From NCBI RefSeq assembly GCF_013128195.2, contig NZ_CP053452.2:9114001-9178000 (forward strand): a stretch of DNA of 64,000 nt. Direction: 5' to 3'. A program made the translations under genes and the position numbers. The stretch's first letter is position 1. Every line of letters begins with the position of its first letter. This document shows, piece after piece, positions 41,145-50,063 of this stretch. Source of the stretch: Frigoriglobus tundricola. Its GTDB lineage: Bacteria > Planctomycetota > Planctomycetia > Gemmatales > Gemmataceae. The notes beneath the pieces were generated by a model. The model did not search any database. It was not told the DNA's origin and saw only the letters and a list, made by a program, of their open reading frames with translations.

Positions 41145-42242
41145 ATGGACGTCGTTGCCGCGACAGCAGGATACGAAGCCTGGCTCGCGATGTTCTGCCC
41201 CCTGAACGTCCCGGACCTGACGTACAAGCACGCCCAAATGGCGGACGCGAACGACGCGTTCCCCTTTTTTCGGGGCACGTACTACCGGTGGGCGACGCTC
41301 TGGCCCGCCGCCTGTCCGGAGCTCGCCGCCGCCCCGCGCGTGCTGGCCATCGGCGACCTGCACGTCGAAAACTTCGGCACCTGGCGCGACGCCGACGGGC
41401 GGTTGTGCTGGGGGATCAACGATTTCGACGAAGCCGATCACCTGCCCTACACCGACGACCTCGTTCGGCTCGCCGTGAGCGCCCGACTCGTGCGTAAGGC
41501 CGGCGCGCTCAACACCAAAACCGCCGACGCGTGTCGGGCGATTCTCGATGGCTACCGCGGCGCGCTCGCGGCCGGAGGGACGCCGTTCGTACTCGAAGAG
41601 CGACACACCGAATTGCGCGCGGTGGCCACCGCCACCGAACGCGACCCCGTCCGCTACTGGGCGAAGCTGACCAAGCTGCTCGACGATCCGGCCGTGAGTC
41701 CCCCGCCCGACGCCCAAGCCGTTCTCCTACGCGGTCTACCGACCGAGGGGCTGAACCCGGCGTTCCGCTTCCGCCCCCGGGCCGGAATGGGCAGCCTCGG
41801 GCGCCCGCGGTACGTCGCCATCGCCGATTGGAGCGGCGGGCGCGTGTGTCGGGAGGCGAAGGCGATTGCCCCGGCGGCAACCGTTTGGGCGTCCGGCTCA
41901 ACGGAGACGACCTCGAAGATGGCCGAAGCGGTCGCACGGGCGGTGCGGGCGCCGGACCCGTTCTACCGTGCCGAGGGCGGGTGGGTGATCCGGCGGCTCG
42001 CACCTCACTGCTCGCGGATCGGGCTCGACAGTCTCGGCAAGGTCGATGCGGGCCGGGTCCTTACCGCGATGGGTGCGGAGACCGCGAACGTCCACCTCGG
42101 GACCGCAAAAGCCGGCGCGACCGTTCTCGCCGACCTGGCCCACCGCCCGACGGGCTGGCTCGAAGCCGCAGCGCGAAAGATGACCGACGTAATCACTCAG
42201 GATTGGACCGCCTGGCGTGCGCCGCACCGCTCAAAAGCGTAG
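41145..42242 (+). CDS. DUF2252 family protein (kinase-like fold)
   Basis: 365 residues from ATG 41145, preceded by GAGAGGAC at good spacing. FPFFRGTYYRWATLWP, VLAIGDLHVENFGTWRDADG and INDFDEADHLPYTDDLVRLA are the conserved DUF2252 motifs. The GDLHVENFG...NDFD pattern parallels the catalytic H-x-D-x-x-x-x-N and DFD segments of aminoglycoside-phosphotransferase-like kinases, so phosphotransfer is possible but unproven. A second part has RPRAGMGSLGRPRYVAIADW and HCSRIGLDSLGKV. It is shorter than many DUF2252 proteins (often 400 or more residues). A terminator follows. Confidence 0.9.
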   Translation: MDVVAATAGYEAWLAMFCPLNVPDLTYKHAQMADANDAFPFFRGTYYRWATLWPAACPELAAAPRVLAIGDLHVENFGTWRDADGRLCWGINDFDEADHLPYTDDLVRLAVSARLVRKAGALNTKTADACRAILDGYRGALAAGGTPFVLEERHTELRAVATATERDPVRYWAKLTKLLDDPAVSPPPDAQAVLLRGLPTEGLNPAFRFRPRAGMGSLGRPRYVAIADWSGGRVCREAKAIAPAATVWASGSTETTSKMAEAVARAVRAPDPFYRAEGGWVIRRLAPHCSRIGLDSLGKVDAGRVLTAMGAETANVHLGTAKAGATVLADLAHRPTGWLEAAARKMTDVITQDWTAWRAPHRSKA

Positions 42243-42274
42243 TCGATGCGCTCATCAGTCGGCCGCAACGAGGG

Positions 42275-42306
42275 GAGCTGACGGCTCCAGACTGTCAGCT
42301 CTTTTT
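42275..42306 (+). terminator. Intrinsic terminator after the DUF2252 gene
   Basis: Stem GAGCTGAC (42275-42282) with GTCAGCTC (42294-42301), an 11-base loop, and a run of five T at 42302-42306. It is 33 bases past the DUF2252 stop. Classical rho-independent form. Confidence 0.85.
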
Positions 42307-42654
42307 CCTTTGATGTGGCAAATTCCGGCTCGCGATCACCGATAGTTCAATTGGCGCGCGTTGAACAAGCGCACGGTCCTGTCAGCACATCAATCGGACC
42401 AACCGCGGGCCGCGCGCCGGCGCGACACGTGCACCTCGCCGTTCACACTTGCACCCATACTTCCCGCGCTAGTCACCAAAAAACGGCGACCGTTGACTCG
42501 TGGTAGCGGGCGTCTATCGGCGGATGCCATCAGCCGACCGACGCGGCTCCGTTTTCCCGCGCGAATGCTCCGTTACTTCTCGGCGCCCGCTGTGTTGAAA
42601 AGAGTATCCCAGGCCCACACTGCGAGTCGCCAGACTCGTCCGGGAGTCCCACCT
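42307..42654. other. Intergenic stretch without a supported gene
   Basis: 348 bases after the terminator and before the next start. An open frame runs through it into the next gene but its codon use and composition differ from the gene body and it lacks a ribosome-binding site. No repeat or RNA gene was noticed. Confidence 0.5.
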
Positions 42655-43176
42655 ATGCGTCACTTCGCCAACGTGCCCTCCTTGTTACTCAGCCTGGCCG
42701 CCATCGGCACCGCGGCCGTAATTGCCGCGCCGGAACGCACGCGGGCGGCGGGATTGGATTTCTGGAACGTCACCGATGATGAGGCCCTGTTGCGGGCCGA
42801 GGCCAGCCAACGGCAGGACCTGGAATTCGAACACGAACAGATCCGCGAACGCAACGCGATCGGGAACGAGATCGCCCGGAAATTTTGTGACGAGCGCTCC
42901 AGCTTCCGCGAAGCGCTCGATGCCGCAGCGGACCTGGCCGAATCCTCCCCGGAGTGGTTCGAGAAATTGAAGTCGCACTACCGCATCTGCCTCCGGTTCC
43001 CTGAGGCGACGAGCAACGGCGCGGTGATGGCGCGCTACCTGCGAGTCAAGATCGCGCAAATGCTTCTCTCGGCCGAGATCTTGGGCGACCGACCGCGCGT
43101 GGCCGTTCTGTCCTCGCGCCTGGCGCATTTCGATCACGAGGTCGCTGTGCGGTTCCCATCCACGCCGGCGCCTTAA
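42655..43176 (+). CDS. Exported protein of unknown function
   Basis: 173 residues from ATG 42655, preceded by CGGGAG. Signal peptide RHFANVPSLLLSLAAIGTAA then VIAAPERTRA. The mature chain is helical and charged: DEALLRAEASQRQDLEFEHE, RNAIGNEIARKFCDERSSFR, EALDAAADLAESSPEWFEKL and MLSAEILGDRPRVAVLSSR. I do not recognise a family; it resembles small exported helical proteins of planctomycetes with no known role. Probably periplasmic. A strong hairpin lies 19 bases after the stop codon. Confidence 0.7.
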   Translation: MRHFANVPSLLLSLAAIGTAAVIAAPERTRAAGLDFWNVTDDEALLRAEASQRQDLEFEHEQIRERNAIGNEIARKFCDERSSFREALDAAADLAESSPEWFEKLKSHYRICLRFPEATSNGAVMARYLRVKIAQMLLSAEILGDRPRVAVLSSRLAHFDHEVAVRFPSTPAP

Positions 43177-43195
43177 CGATCAGTGCTGTTGTGAT

Positions 43196-43254
43196 TGAAA
43201 CGACGAGGTGATCTCGGGGCTTCGCCGCACGCCCGGGATCACCTCGTCGTTTCA
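43196..43254. repeat. Strong hairpin after the exported helical protein
   Basis: A 23-bp stem (TGAAACGACGAGGTGATCTC then GGG, 43196-43218, with the matching arm at 43232-43254) and one G-T pair; the loop is 13 bases. Outside it, TGTTG and CAACA pair more weakly. It follows a stop codon, so it could be a terminator, but it lacks a T-run and the stem is longer than usual. Confidence 0.85.
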
Positions 43255-43385
43255 ACACAGTCGGAGATGGGGGCGATTCCCCCGGACGGATGAAAGTCCT
43301 GATTGGTATCATGGACGGAGCCGGCACCCGTCCGAGGAACGGCCGGTCCTTTTGACGACCCGTTTGAAGCACGCGAGTGAGTGAC

Positions 43386-44213
43386 ATGACCGAGCAGGAA
43401 CTGGCACCCGGCCATGTGTTCTTCCGCCCCGGTGATCCCGGCGAGTTGGCGTACCTCATCCAGACCGGCCAGGTCGAACTTCTGAGCGGCGCCCCCGAAA
43501 CCTCCACGCGAGTCGCGCTGTTTGAGGCGGGTGAGGTGTTCGGCGAGATGGCCCTGATCGAGGAGCGGCCGCGGGTGCGCACGGCCCGCGCGGTGACCGC
43601 CGTTCGGGTCACGGCGATGACCCGCGACGAATTCGAACACCTGCTCACGCACGACCCGGTCCGCACGCGCCAATACCTGCGCTCCCTCTTCGAGCGGCTC
43701 CGCACGCTGACCGCTCGGCTCGCGGGGGAGGTCGAGGTCGCCAGCCCGGAACCGTCCGATCTGGGAACGGCTCTCGTGCGATCGGCCCCCCCTTCCCCGG
43801 TCGAACTCCCCAAAGATCCGAGTGCGCCGGCCGGGTGGGTCGTGGTCCTTCACCCTCTGTCGCGTAAGGCCGCCGAGACCCTTCCGGATCAGGGGCTCCT
43901 GGTCACCCGCTTCCCGCTCCGAATCGGCCGCGCGACGGCCGCGAACGAGCCGGAAGCGTTCGACCTCAACGACGTGTGGTTGCTCGACAACAAGCCCTAC
44001 AACATCTCGCGCAACCATTGTGAAATTGCCGTTGACCGACACGGGATCGTGGTCCGCGATCGCGGCAGCCAGCTCGGGTGCATCGTCAACGACGAGATGA
44101 TCGGCGGCCGGGTCATTCTCGCCGACGCGCGGCTCCATCCGGGTGACAACGTGCTGGTACTCGGTCCCCGGATGTCGCCGTATCAGTTCCGCGTCACCGT
44201 CACCCCCGCTTGA
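43386..44213 (+). CDS. Cyclic-nucleotide-binding / FHA domain protein
   Basis: 275 residues from ATG 43386; a GTG three codons earlier is possible. About 1-120 is a CNB domain with an intact phosphate-binding cassette: VFGEMALIEERPRVRTARAV. About 150-275 is an FHA domain: FPLRIGRATAANEPEAFDL, NKPYNISRNHCEIAVD, RGSQLGCIVNDEMIGG and PGDNVLVLGPRMSPYQFRV. FHA domains bind phosphothreonine peptides, so this protein could link cyclic-nucleotide (or similar) sensing to a phosphorylated partner. It lacks a DNA-binding helix-turn-helix and any enzyme domain. No kinase gene is adjacent. Confidence 0.9.
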   Translation: MTEQELAPGHVFFRPGDPGELAYLIQTGQVELLSGAPETSTRVALFEAGEVFGEMALIEERPRVRTARAVTAVRVTAMTRDEFEHLLTHDPVRTRQYLRSLFERLRTLTARLAGEVEVASPEPSDLGTALVRSAPPSPVELPKDPSAPAGWVVVLHPLSRKAAETLPDQGLLVTRFPLRIGRATAANEPEAFDLNDVWLLDNKPYNISRNHCEIAVDRHGIVVRDRGSQLGCIVNDEMIGGRVILADARLHPGDNVLVLGPRMSPYQFRVTVTPA

Positions 44214-44548
44214 ACCGGAATGTCGTGGGCGACGTTGCTCGGGGTCGAGTCGCGACCGGCAGCAGCGGACCAGTCCCGTTTTGCAAGTGGAACTGGCCCG
44301 CAGCCGACTGCGGCTCGCTGGTAATCTGCCGAATCGCTGATGCGGTGGTCGACCACAATCACGCGCGGATTTGCGGGCAGACGATCTTTCTGCCACCCGT
44401 ACTGAGGGAAGGGGGATGAGCTGTCCCCTCGTCCGAAGGCACATCGGCGTATCCCTCTCTTGAGCGTTTTCCAACTCCGGAAGGTCAACTCGGTCCGTAA
44501 ACTCATCTTCACACTCGGTTCTGCTCGGCACTCCCAGAGGCCCGATCC
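44214..44548. other. Intergenic stretch without a supported gene
   Basis: 335 bases between two plus-strand genes. A short C/G-rich segment near 44400 (GAGGGAAGGGGGATGAGC) weakly recalls the C-rich repeat family seen at 11747 and 48183, but there is no partner arm. Nothing else was noticed. Confidence 0.4.
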
Positions 44549-46669
44549 ATGTCGCGCTATTGCTTCCCGGTGGTCGTTTGCCTCGTGGCACCGTTCACCG
44601 TGCTGGGGATCGATCCGAAGGTATCGACCCCACCGGTCGCCAAAAAGGTTCAGCACGAAAGCACGATTCACAACGACACGCGGACCGACAACTACTTCTG
44701 GCTCCGCGACAAGAAGGACCCGGAGGTCATCAAGTACATCGAAGCGGAAAACGCCTACACCGCGGCCGTCATGAGGCCCACGGAGCCGTTTCAGGCCACG
44801 CTTTACAAGGAGATGCTGGGCCGCATCAAGCAAACCGATCTGTCCGTTTCGACCCGCGACCGCGGGTACTTCTACTACACCCGCACCGTCGAGGGGAAGC
44901 AGTACCCGATCGTCTGTCGGAAGAAGGGGAGCCTCGACGCGCACGAAGAGGTGCTGCTCGACGGCAACGAGCTGGCGCGGGGGGAAAAGTTCTTCAGCCT
45001 CGGGTCCACGGACGTGAGCCCGGACGGAACCAAGTTGGCGTTCACTACGGACACGACGGGTTTCCGCGAATACGTGCTCTCGGTCAAGGATCTGACCACC
45101 GGGAAACTGCTGGAAAGTAAGCTCGTTCGGGCCGCGTCGTCGGCATGGGCGGCCGACAGCAAAACGCTCTTCTACGTCACCGAGGACCACGCCAAGCGGG
45201 CTTACAAGCTCTGGCGACACACCGTTGGCACGCCAAAGGATAAGGACGCGGCGCTGTTCGAAGAGAAGGACGAGCTGTACCGGCTCGGCGTCCGACTGTC
45301 GCGGGACCGGAAGTACCTGTTCCGGTCGTCCGCCAGCGCCACGACTACCGAGCAGTGGTACCTGGCGAGCGACTCACCGGACGGCGAATGGAAGGTGATA
45401 CACCCGCGTGAAGAGAAGCACGAGTACACCGCCGATCACCGTGACGGACTGTTTTACATCCGCACGAACCGGGGCGGCGCGACGAACTTCAAGGTCGTCA
45501 CGTGCAAGGTCGGTGAACACGACCCGAAGGAGTGGAAGGAGTTCGTTGCGTACAACCCGGACGTGATGGTCGGTTCGGTCGGCGTGTACCAGGATCACGT
45601 GGTCGTCGCCGAGCGCGAGGCCGGGCTGCCGCACCTGCGGGTGATCGACCTCAAGATGCGCCACGCGCACCGGATCGCGTTCACGGAACCGGTGTACGAG
45701 GCGTCCGGCGGCAGCAGCCCCGAGTTCGAGACGGCGAGCATCCGGTTCACGTACACGTCGCTGGTCACGCCGCCGGAGGTGTACGAGTACGACATGAACT
45801 CGCGCGAGCGGAAGCTCCTCAAGCGAACCGAGGTGGTCGGCGGCTACGACGCAGCGAACTACACTTCGGAGCGAATCCACGCCACGGCCCCGGACGGCAC
45901 CCGGGTGCCGATCTCGCTGGTCTACAAGAAGGGCCTGAAGAAGGACGGCACTGCCCCGGTGCTGCTCTACGGGTACGGCTCCTACGGCGCGACGATCCCG
46001 GTCGGATTCAATTCGTCGCGGCTGAGTCTGCTCGACCGCGGGGTGGTTTACGCCCTCGCCCACATCCGCGGCGGGAGCGACCTGGGCCGGCAGTGGTACG
46101 AGGCCGGGAAGATGGGCAAGAAGAAGAACACCTTCACGGACTTCATCGCCTGCGCCGACCACCTCGTCACCGAAAAGTACGGCAGTCGGGACCGGATGGT
46201 GATCCAGGGCGGCAGCGCCGGCGGGCTGCTGGTCGGTGCGACGATCAACTTCCGCCCGGACGTGTGCAAGGCGGCGGTCCTCCAGGTGCCGTTCGTGGAC
46301 GTCATCAACACGATGCTCGACGCGTCCCTGCCGCTGACGGTGCCCGAGTACCTGGAGTGGGGCAACCCGAATAAGTCAGACGAGTACGAGTACATGAAGT
46401 CTTACTGCCCGTACACGAACCTGGCGGCGAAGGCGTACCCGGCCGTCCTGGTGACCACCTCGCTGAACGACAGCCAGGTCCTGTTCCACGAACCGACGAA
46501 GTACGTCGCCAAGTTGCGGACGCTCAAGACGGACGCGAACCCGCTCCTCCTGAAGTGCAACATGGACGGCGGGCACGGCGGGGCGAGCGGGCGGTACGAT
46601 GCCCTGAAGGAGACCGCCTTCGTGACCGCGTTTGTCCTCGATCAGATGGGCATCAAAGAGGGGAAGTAA
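44549..46669 (+). CDS. Exported S9A prolyl oligopeptidase family peptidase (oligopeptidase B-like)
   Basis: 706 residues. Signal peptide CFPVVVCLVAPFTVLGI. Residues about 25-430 form the seven-bladed propeller (DNYFWLRDKKDPEVIKYIEA; GYFYYTRTVEGKQYPI; SPDGTKLAFTTDTTGFREY). Residues about 440-706 are the hydrolase: LLYGYGSYGATIPVGFNSSR, IRGGSDLGRQWYEAGKM, QGGSAGGLLVGATINFRPD (S556), VTTSLNDSQVLFHEPTKYV (D641) and DGGHGGASGRYDALKE (H676). The triad is complete. The S-A-G-G-L-L and GHGGASGR segments are close to oligopeptidase B (PtrB), which cuts short peptides after basic residues, though the exported location differs from E. coli. It is 130 bases before the DUF1501 gene. Confidence 0.93.
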   Translation: MSRYCFPVVVCLVAPFTVLGIDPKVSTPPVAKKVQHESTIHNDTRTDNYFWLRDKKDPEVIKYIEAENAYTAAVMRPTEPFQATLYKEMLGRIKQTDLSVSTRDRGYFYYTRTVEGKQYPIVCRKKGSLDAHEEVLLDGNELARGEKFFSLGSTDVSPDGTKLAFTTDTTGFREYVLSVKDLTTGKLLESKLVRAASSAWAADSKTLFYVTEDHAKRAYKLWRHTVGTPKDKDAALFEEKDELYRLGVRLSRDRKYLFRSSASATTTEQWYLASDSPDGEWKVIHPREEKHEYTADHRDGLFYIRTNRGGATNFKVVTCKVGEHDPKEWKEFVAYNPDVMVGSVGVYQDHVVVAEREAGLPHLRVIDLKMRHAHRIAFTEPVYEASGGSSPEFETASIRFTYTSLVTPPEVYEYDMNSRERKLLKRTEVVGGYDAANYTSERIHATAPDGTRVPISLVYKKGLKKDGTAPVLLYGYGSYGATIPVGFNSSRLSLLDRGVVYALAHIRGGSDLGRQWYEAGKMGKKKNTFTDFIACADHLVTEKYGSRDRMVIQGGSAGGLLVGATINFRPDVCKAAVLQVPFVDVINTMLDASLPLTVPEYLEWGNPNKSDEYEYMKSYCPYTNLAAKAYPAVLVTTSLNDSQVLFHEPTKYVAKLRTLKTDANPLLLKCNMDGGHGGASGRYDALKETAFVTAFVLDQMGIKEGK

Positions 46670-46715
46670 CGAAGCCCGGATACCCGCGCGATTCGACCAC
46701 GGCCCGGAAGGGGTA

Positions 46716-46732
46716 AACCGCAATTTGCGGTT
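46716..46732 (+). terminator. Weak hairpin after the S9A peptidase gene
   Basis: AACCGCA (46716-46722) pairs with TGCGGTT (46726-46732) around a three-base loop. It is followed by GCTCTGG with no T-run, so terminator activity is doubtful. It lies between the peptidase stop and the DUF1501 start. Confidence 0.3.
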
Positions 46733-46799
46733 GCTCTGGCGGGCCGGCATGCTCTAATGAAGCTATCCCGCCAAACCTCTGCACTTCTGAGGATCTGCC

Positions 46800-48170
46800 T
46801 TGCACCTTCCTCACCGCCACACCATCGGCATCAACCGTCGAGAACTGCTGCAAGTTGGCTATTCTGGGCTACTTGGCGTCGGGATGTCCTCGTTCGCCCG
46901 TGCCGTGGCAAAGGACACGCCGTCGCTCTCGTCGGGCAAGAAGCCGAAATCGCTGCTGATCGTGTTCCTCACCGGTGCAGCGAGTCACATCGAGACGTTC
47001 GACCCGAAGCCGGACGCTCCGCCTGAAATTCGCGGCGAATACAAGCACATTCAGACCCGCACGCCGGGCCTGCTCGCGTCCGAGCACATGCCGAAGATCG
47101 CCGCGCGGTCGCACCTCTACTCCGTGGTCCGCTCCCTCGCGCACCACGACAACAACCACTTGGTTGCGACGCACCACGTTCTCACCGGTCACATGCAGCC
47201 GGGGGCGTTTTTCGACAAGATCGCGTCGCGTGACGACTTCCCGAACTACGCCGGCGGGCTGAGCTACTTCCGCAAGCCGCCCGAAGGTACACCGTGTGGC
47301 GTCAACCTGCCCACGTACCTCATGGAAGGCCCCTTGCTCTGGCCCGGCCAGTACGCGGGTTTTCTGGGGCCGAAGCACGACGTGATGCAGATCAGCAAAG
47401 ACCCGAACGCCGCCGACTTCAAAGTGGAGAACCTGCGTCCGTCGGCCGGTATGGATGTGACGCAGATGAAGGACCGAATGGCCCTTCTCAACGCGGTGAA
47501 CGGGCAGCAGCGCTGGCTCGCGGAGCAGGCCGAAACCCGCAAGATCACCGATCAGCAGCAGCAGGCGCTCGCGGTGCTCACGTCGGGCAAGGTGGCCAAG
47601 GCGTTCGACATCGACCGGGAGCCGGTGGCCGTGCGCGAGCGGTACGGCCGGCACGCGTTCGGTCAGTCGTGCCTCCTGGCGCGGCGGCTCATTGAAGCCG
47701 GCGTGCCCGTCGTTCAGGCGAACATGGGCCGCGTGCAGAACTGGGACAGCCACGGCGGGCTGTTCAACCGCCTGAAGAAGGACCTGCTCCCGCCCCTCGA
47801 TAGCGGTGTGTCGGCCCTGCTCGACGACATGAACGACCGCGGGCTGCTCGAAGACACAATGGTGATGATGCTGGGCGAGTTCGGCCGCGAGCCGAAAATC
47901 AACAAGGACGGCGGGCGCGAACACTGGGCGCCCTGTTTCAGCGGGCTGTTTGCCGGGGCCGGCGTTCGGGGCGGGCAGGTGATCGGCAAGAGCGACAAGA
48001 CCGCCGCGCACCCGGCCACCACGCACTACTCGCCCGACGACATCGGCGCGACCGTCTACTCGGTGCTCGGTATCGACCCGCACTCCGAGGTCACGGACCG
48101 CCTCGGCCGGCCGGTGCAGCTCAACCGCGGCCGGGTCATCCGCCCGCTGTTCGACGGCGCCGCCGAGTGA
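46800..48170 (+). CDS. DUF1501 protein, second copy
   Basis: 456 residues. The best start is a TTG at 46800 after TGAGGA, giving MHLPHRHTIGINRRELLQVG, a twin-arginine-type signal (NRRELL) typical of DUF1501 proteins. Landmarks are LLIVFLTGAASHIETFDPKP, RSLAHHDNNHLVATHHVLTG, RYGRHAFGQSCLLARRLIEA, VVQANMGRVQNWDSHGG and MMLGEFGREPKINKDGGREH. It is the more divergent type that lacks a neighbouring DUF1549/1553 gene. It is unlike the copy at 33797 and is not a local duplication. Role unknown; probably a periplasmic alkaline-phosphatase-fold enzyme. Confidence 0.9.
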   Translation: MHLPHRHTIGINRRELLQVGYSGLLGVGMSSFARAVAKDTPSLSSGKKPKSLLIVFLTGAASHIETFDPKPDAPPEIRGEYKHIQTRTPGLLASEHMPKIAARSHLYSVVRSLAHHDNNHLVATHHVLTGHMQPGAFFDKIASRDDFPNYAGGLSYFRKPPEGTPCGVNLPTYLMEGPLLWPGQYAGFLGPKHDVMQISKDPNAADFKVENLRPSAGMDVTQMKDRMALLNAVNGQQRWLAEQAETRKITDQQQQALAVLTSGKVAKAFDIDREPVAVRERYGRHAFGQSCLLARRLIEAGVPVVQANMGRVQNWDSHGGLFNRLKKDLLPPLDSGVSALLDDMNDRGLLEDTMVMMLGEFGREPKINKDGGREHWAPCFSGLFAGAGVRGGQVIGKSDKTAAHPATTHYSPDDIGATVYSVLGIDPHSEVTDRLGRPVQLNRGRVIRPLFDGAAE

Positions 48171-48182
48171 AAAAAGAGAAAA

Positions 48183-48218
48183 GGACCCACCCCTGGCCCA
48201 TCCTGAAGGGAGGGGAGC
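48183..48218. repeat. C-rich repeat unit, downstream of the DUF1501 gene
   Basis: ACCCACCCCTGGCCCATCCT then GAAGGGAGGGGAGC. It follows the DUF1501 stop by about 12 bases. Same family as the pair in hisC (11747-11880) and, inverted, 48846-48886. Confidence 0.65.
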
Positions 48219-48254
48219 AAAAACCGTCGGGGTTCGGCGTCTGGTGACTTCCTG

Positions 48255-48719
48255 TCACTTGGCCTTAACCCTCACCATCGTGATCAACATGAGGCCGTCA
48301 TCGGCTCCGGCTTTGAACTCGGTCGGGCGCCGACTCGGGTCTTTCGTAAAGTACGGCATGCAGATCGTCAGCCGGTCCTTCTCCAGTTTGTAGATGCATG
48401 CGGCCGTGGTGTCCTTCTCCTGCCCGTCGAGCGAAGTGACGTCAATCTCCTTGGGGGTCTTGGCCGGGTCGAGTTTGAACGTCTTCTTCCGTTCGGCTCC
48501 GCCGCCGTCGGCGGCCCGGACCACCAGTTCGGTGTCCTTGATCAGGAACCGCATGCTCTTCGCCTCGGCGTCGTCCTTGGCCACCTTCTTGCCCTTGGCC
48601 TCGACCTCGACCACTTGCCACTCTCCTTGCAACTTCTTCACCTCGTCGGCCACGGGGTCGGCGGCCCGGGCCGCTGCTCCGGCGAGGACGAAGCAGGCGA
48701 TCAACGTAAAACGGGTCAT
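48255..48719 (-). CDS. Exported TIGR03067-domain protein
   Basis: 154 residues from ATG 48719, preceded by CAGGAGAGTG. Signal peptide TRFTLIACFVLAGAAARAAD. The single domain matches the TIGR03067 model remembered from planctomycetes: KLQGEWQVVEVEAKGKKVAK, SMRFLIKDTELVVRAADG, KTFKLDPAKTPKEIDVTSLD, IYKLEKDRLTICMP and RPTEFKAGADDGLMLITMVR. A short beta-barrel with lipocalin-like strand order is likely; the ligand is unknown. It lies between two oppositely oriented C-rich repeat units (48183 and 48846). Confidence 0.92.
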   Translation of the reverse strand: MTRFTLIACFVLAGAAARAADPVADEVKKLQGEWQVVEVEAKGKKVAKDDAEAKSMRFLIKDTELVVRAADGGGAERKKTFKLDPAKTPKEIDVTSLDGQEKDTTAACIYKLEKDRLTICMPYFTKDPSRRPTEFKAGADDGLMLITMVRVKAK

Positions 48720-48845
48720 CGTCACTCTCCTGATGGGCGTGCGATTATGTGATCGCGTCTGTTCCGCCGAACACACTCGTCTGGTTTCCACTTCCTCTGC
48801 GGAGTCGGGCGCGGCCACACGCGCCGGCTCTCCGGGAAGGGGCTG

Positions 48846-48886
48846 GGCTGCCTTCCTCCCTTCGGAGAGGGGGCCGGGGGTAGGTC
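48846..48886. repeat. C-rich repeat unit in opposite orientation
   Basis: CTTCCTCCCTTCGGAGAGGG then GGCCGGGGGTAGGT. On the minus strand this gives ACCCCCGGCCCCCTCTCC, matching the 48183 unit and the hisC pair. Together the two units bracket the TIGR03067 gene. Confidence 0.65.
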
Positions 48887-48926
48887 GGCGGCCCCTACGG
48901 GACGCCGCACCACGATCGGACGCGGC

Positions 48927-49946
48927 TCACCAGCGCAGGACGGCCGTGCCCCACGCGAGCCCGGCGCCGAAGCCGCTCAGCACGACGATGTCGCCCTCTT
49001 TGAAGCGCCCCGCTTCCGCTGCCTCGTCCAGCGCGATGGGGATGCTGCCGGCCGACGTGTTGCCGTACTTTTCGAGGTTGTTGAACACTTTCGCCCGCGG
49101 GATGTTGAGCGAGTCGATCGCCGCATTGATGATGCGGATGTTCGCCTGGTGGACGACGAACAGCGACACGTCCTCGACCGTCAGCCGGGCCTCTTCCAGC
49201 ACTTCGCGGATGGTGTCGCACAGGATGTTGACGGCCCACTTGAACACCGCGTAGCCGTCCATGTGCATGAAGTGCTTGCCCTCGGCGATGAGTTCCGGGG
49301 TGACGGGGGTACGGCTCCCGCACGCGACGCGCTGCAAGAGCGGACCGCCCGAGCCCTCCGACCCCATGCTGTAGGCCAGAATGCCCTGCTCCGGCCCCGC
49401 GGGTTCGACGAACACCGCCCCGGCCCCGTCGCCGAACAGCGGGTAGGTCTTGATGTCCTTCGGGTCCAGCACGCGGCTGTTCGTGTCGCCGCCGATCACC
49501 AGCGCCCGGTCGCTCACGCCCGCTTTGACGTAGGCAGCGGCCGTCACCAGTGCGTACATGAACCCCGCACAGGCGGCCTCCACCTCGATCGCCGGCCCGA
49601 CCAGTCCGAGCCGGTCCTGCACGAGGCACGCGGTGGACGGGAACGACATGTCCGGGGTAAAAGTGCCCAGTACGAGCAGATCGCAGTCCTTGGCGGTGCG
49701 GCCGGCTTTGGCGAAGAGGTCCGTGGCGGCTTCGACGCACAGGTCCGAGGTCGCCTGATGCGCGGCCGCGTGGCGGCGCTCCAGGATGCCGGTGCGCTTC
49801 ACGATCCAGTCGGAATCGAACCCGAGCCGGGCGTGGAGGTGGTCGTTGCCGACCACCATGTCCGGGACGTACTTGCCGGTTCCGACGACCCGGACGCCCA
49901 TCAGGGACCGGCACTTCGGTCTGGACGCTGGTCGCTCACTGCTCAT
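48927..49946 (-). CDS. fabH: 3-oxoacyl-[acyl-carrier-protein] synthase III
   Basis: 339 residues. It condenses acetyl-CoA (or another acyl-CoA) with malonyl-ACP, the first step of type II fatty-acid elongation. Catalytic residues are present: C126 in EVEAACAGFMYAL, H266 in FVVHQANIRIINA and N296 in KYGNTSAGSIPIAL. GDGAGAVFVEP and PDMSFPSTACLVQ are typical. A second start at Met16 (MGVRVVGTGKYVPD) gives the usual FabH length and may be the real one; the ribosome-binding sites of both are weak. It stands alone; fabD, fabG and acpP are not nearby, so it might serve another thiolase-fold reaction. Confidence 0.9.
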   Translation of the reverse strand: MSSERPASRPKCRSLMGVRVVGTGKYVPDMVVGNDHLHARLGFDSDWIVKRTGILERRHAAAHQATSDLCVEAATDLFAKAGRTAKDCDLLVLGTFTPDMSFPSTACLVQDRLGLVGPAIEVEAACAGFMYALVTAAAYVKAGVSDRALVIGGDTNSRVLDPKDIKTYPLFGDGAGAVFVEPAGPEQGILAYSMGSEGSGGPLLQRVACGSRTPVTPELIAEGKHFMHMDGYAVFKWAVNILCDTIREVLEEARLTVEDVSLFVVHQANIRIINAAIDSLNIPRAKVFNNLEKYGNTSAGSIPIALDEAAEAGRFKEGDIVVLSGFGAGLAWGTAVLRW

Positions 49947-50063
49947 CGGTTCGAGATCCGCACGGTGTACGGCCGGGGTCGCACGGCCACGAGAAGAGTG
50001 ATTATACGAAGCCCGGGCGCGGAGTGCGGGACGCGGGCCGAAAACTCGCTCCCACAGTCGGGA

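Noticed and set aside
48927..49946. FabH as part of a secondary-metabolite cluster
   Set aside because: No ketosynthase, ACP, ketoreductase or tailoring gene lies nearby; a lone FabH does not make a cluster.
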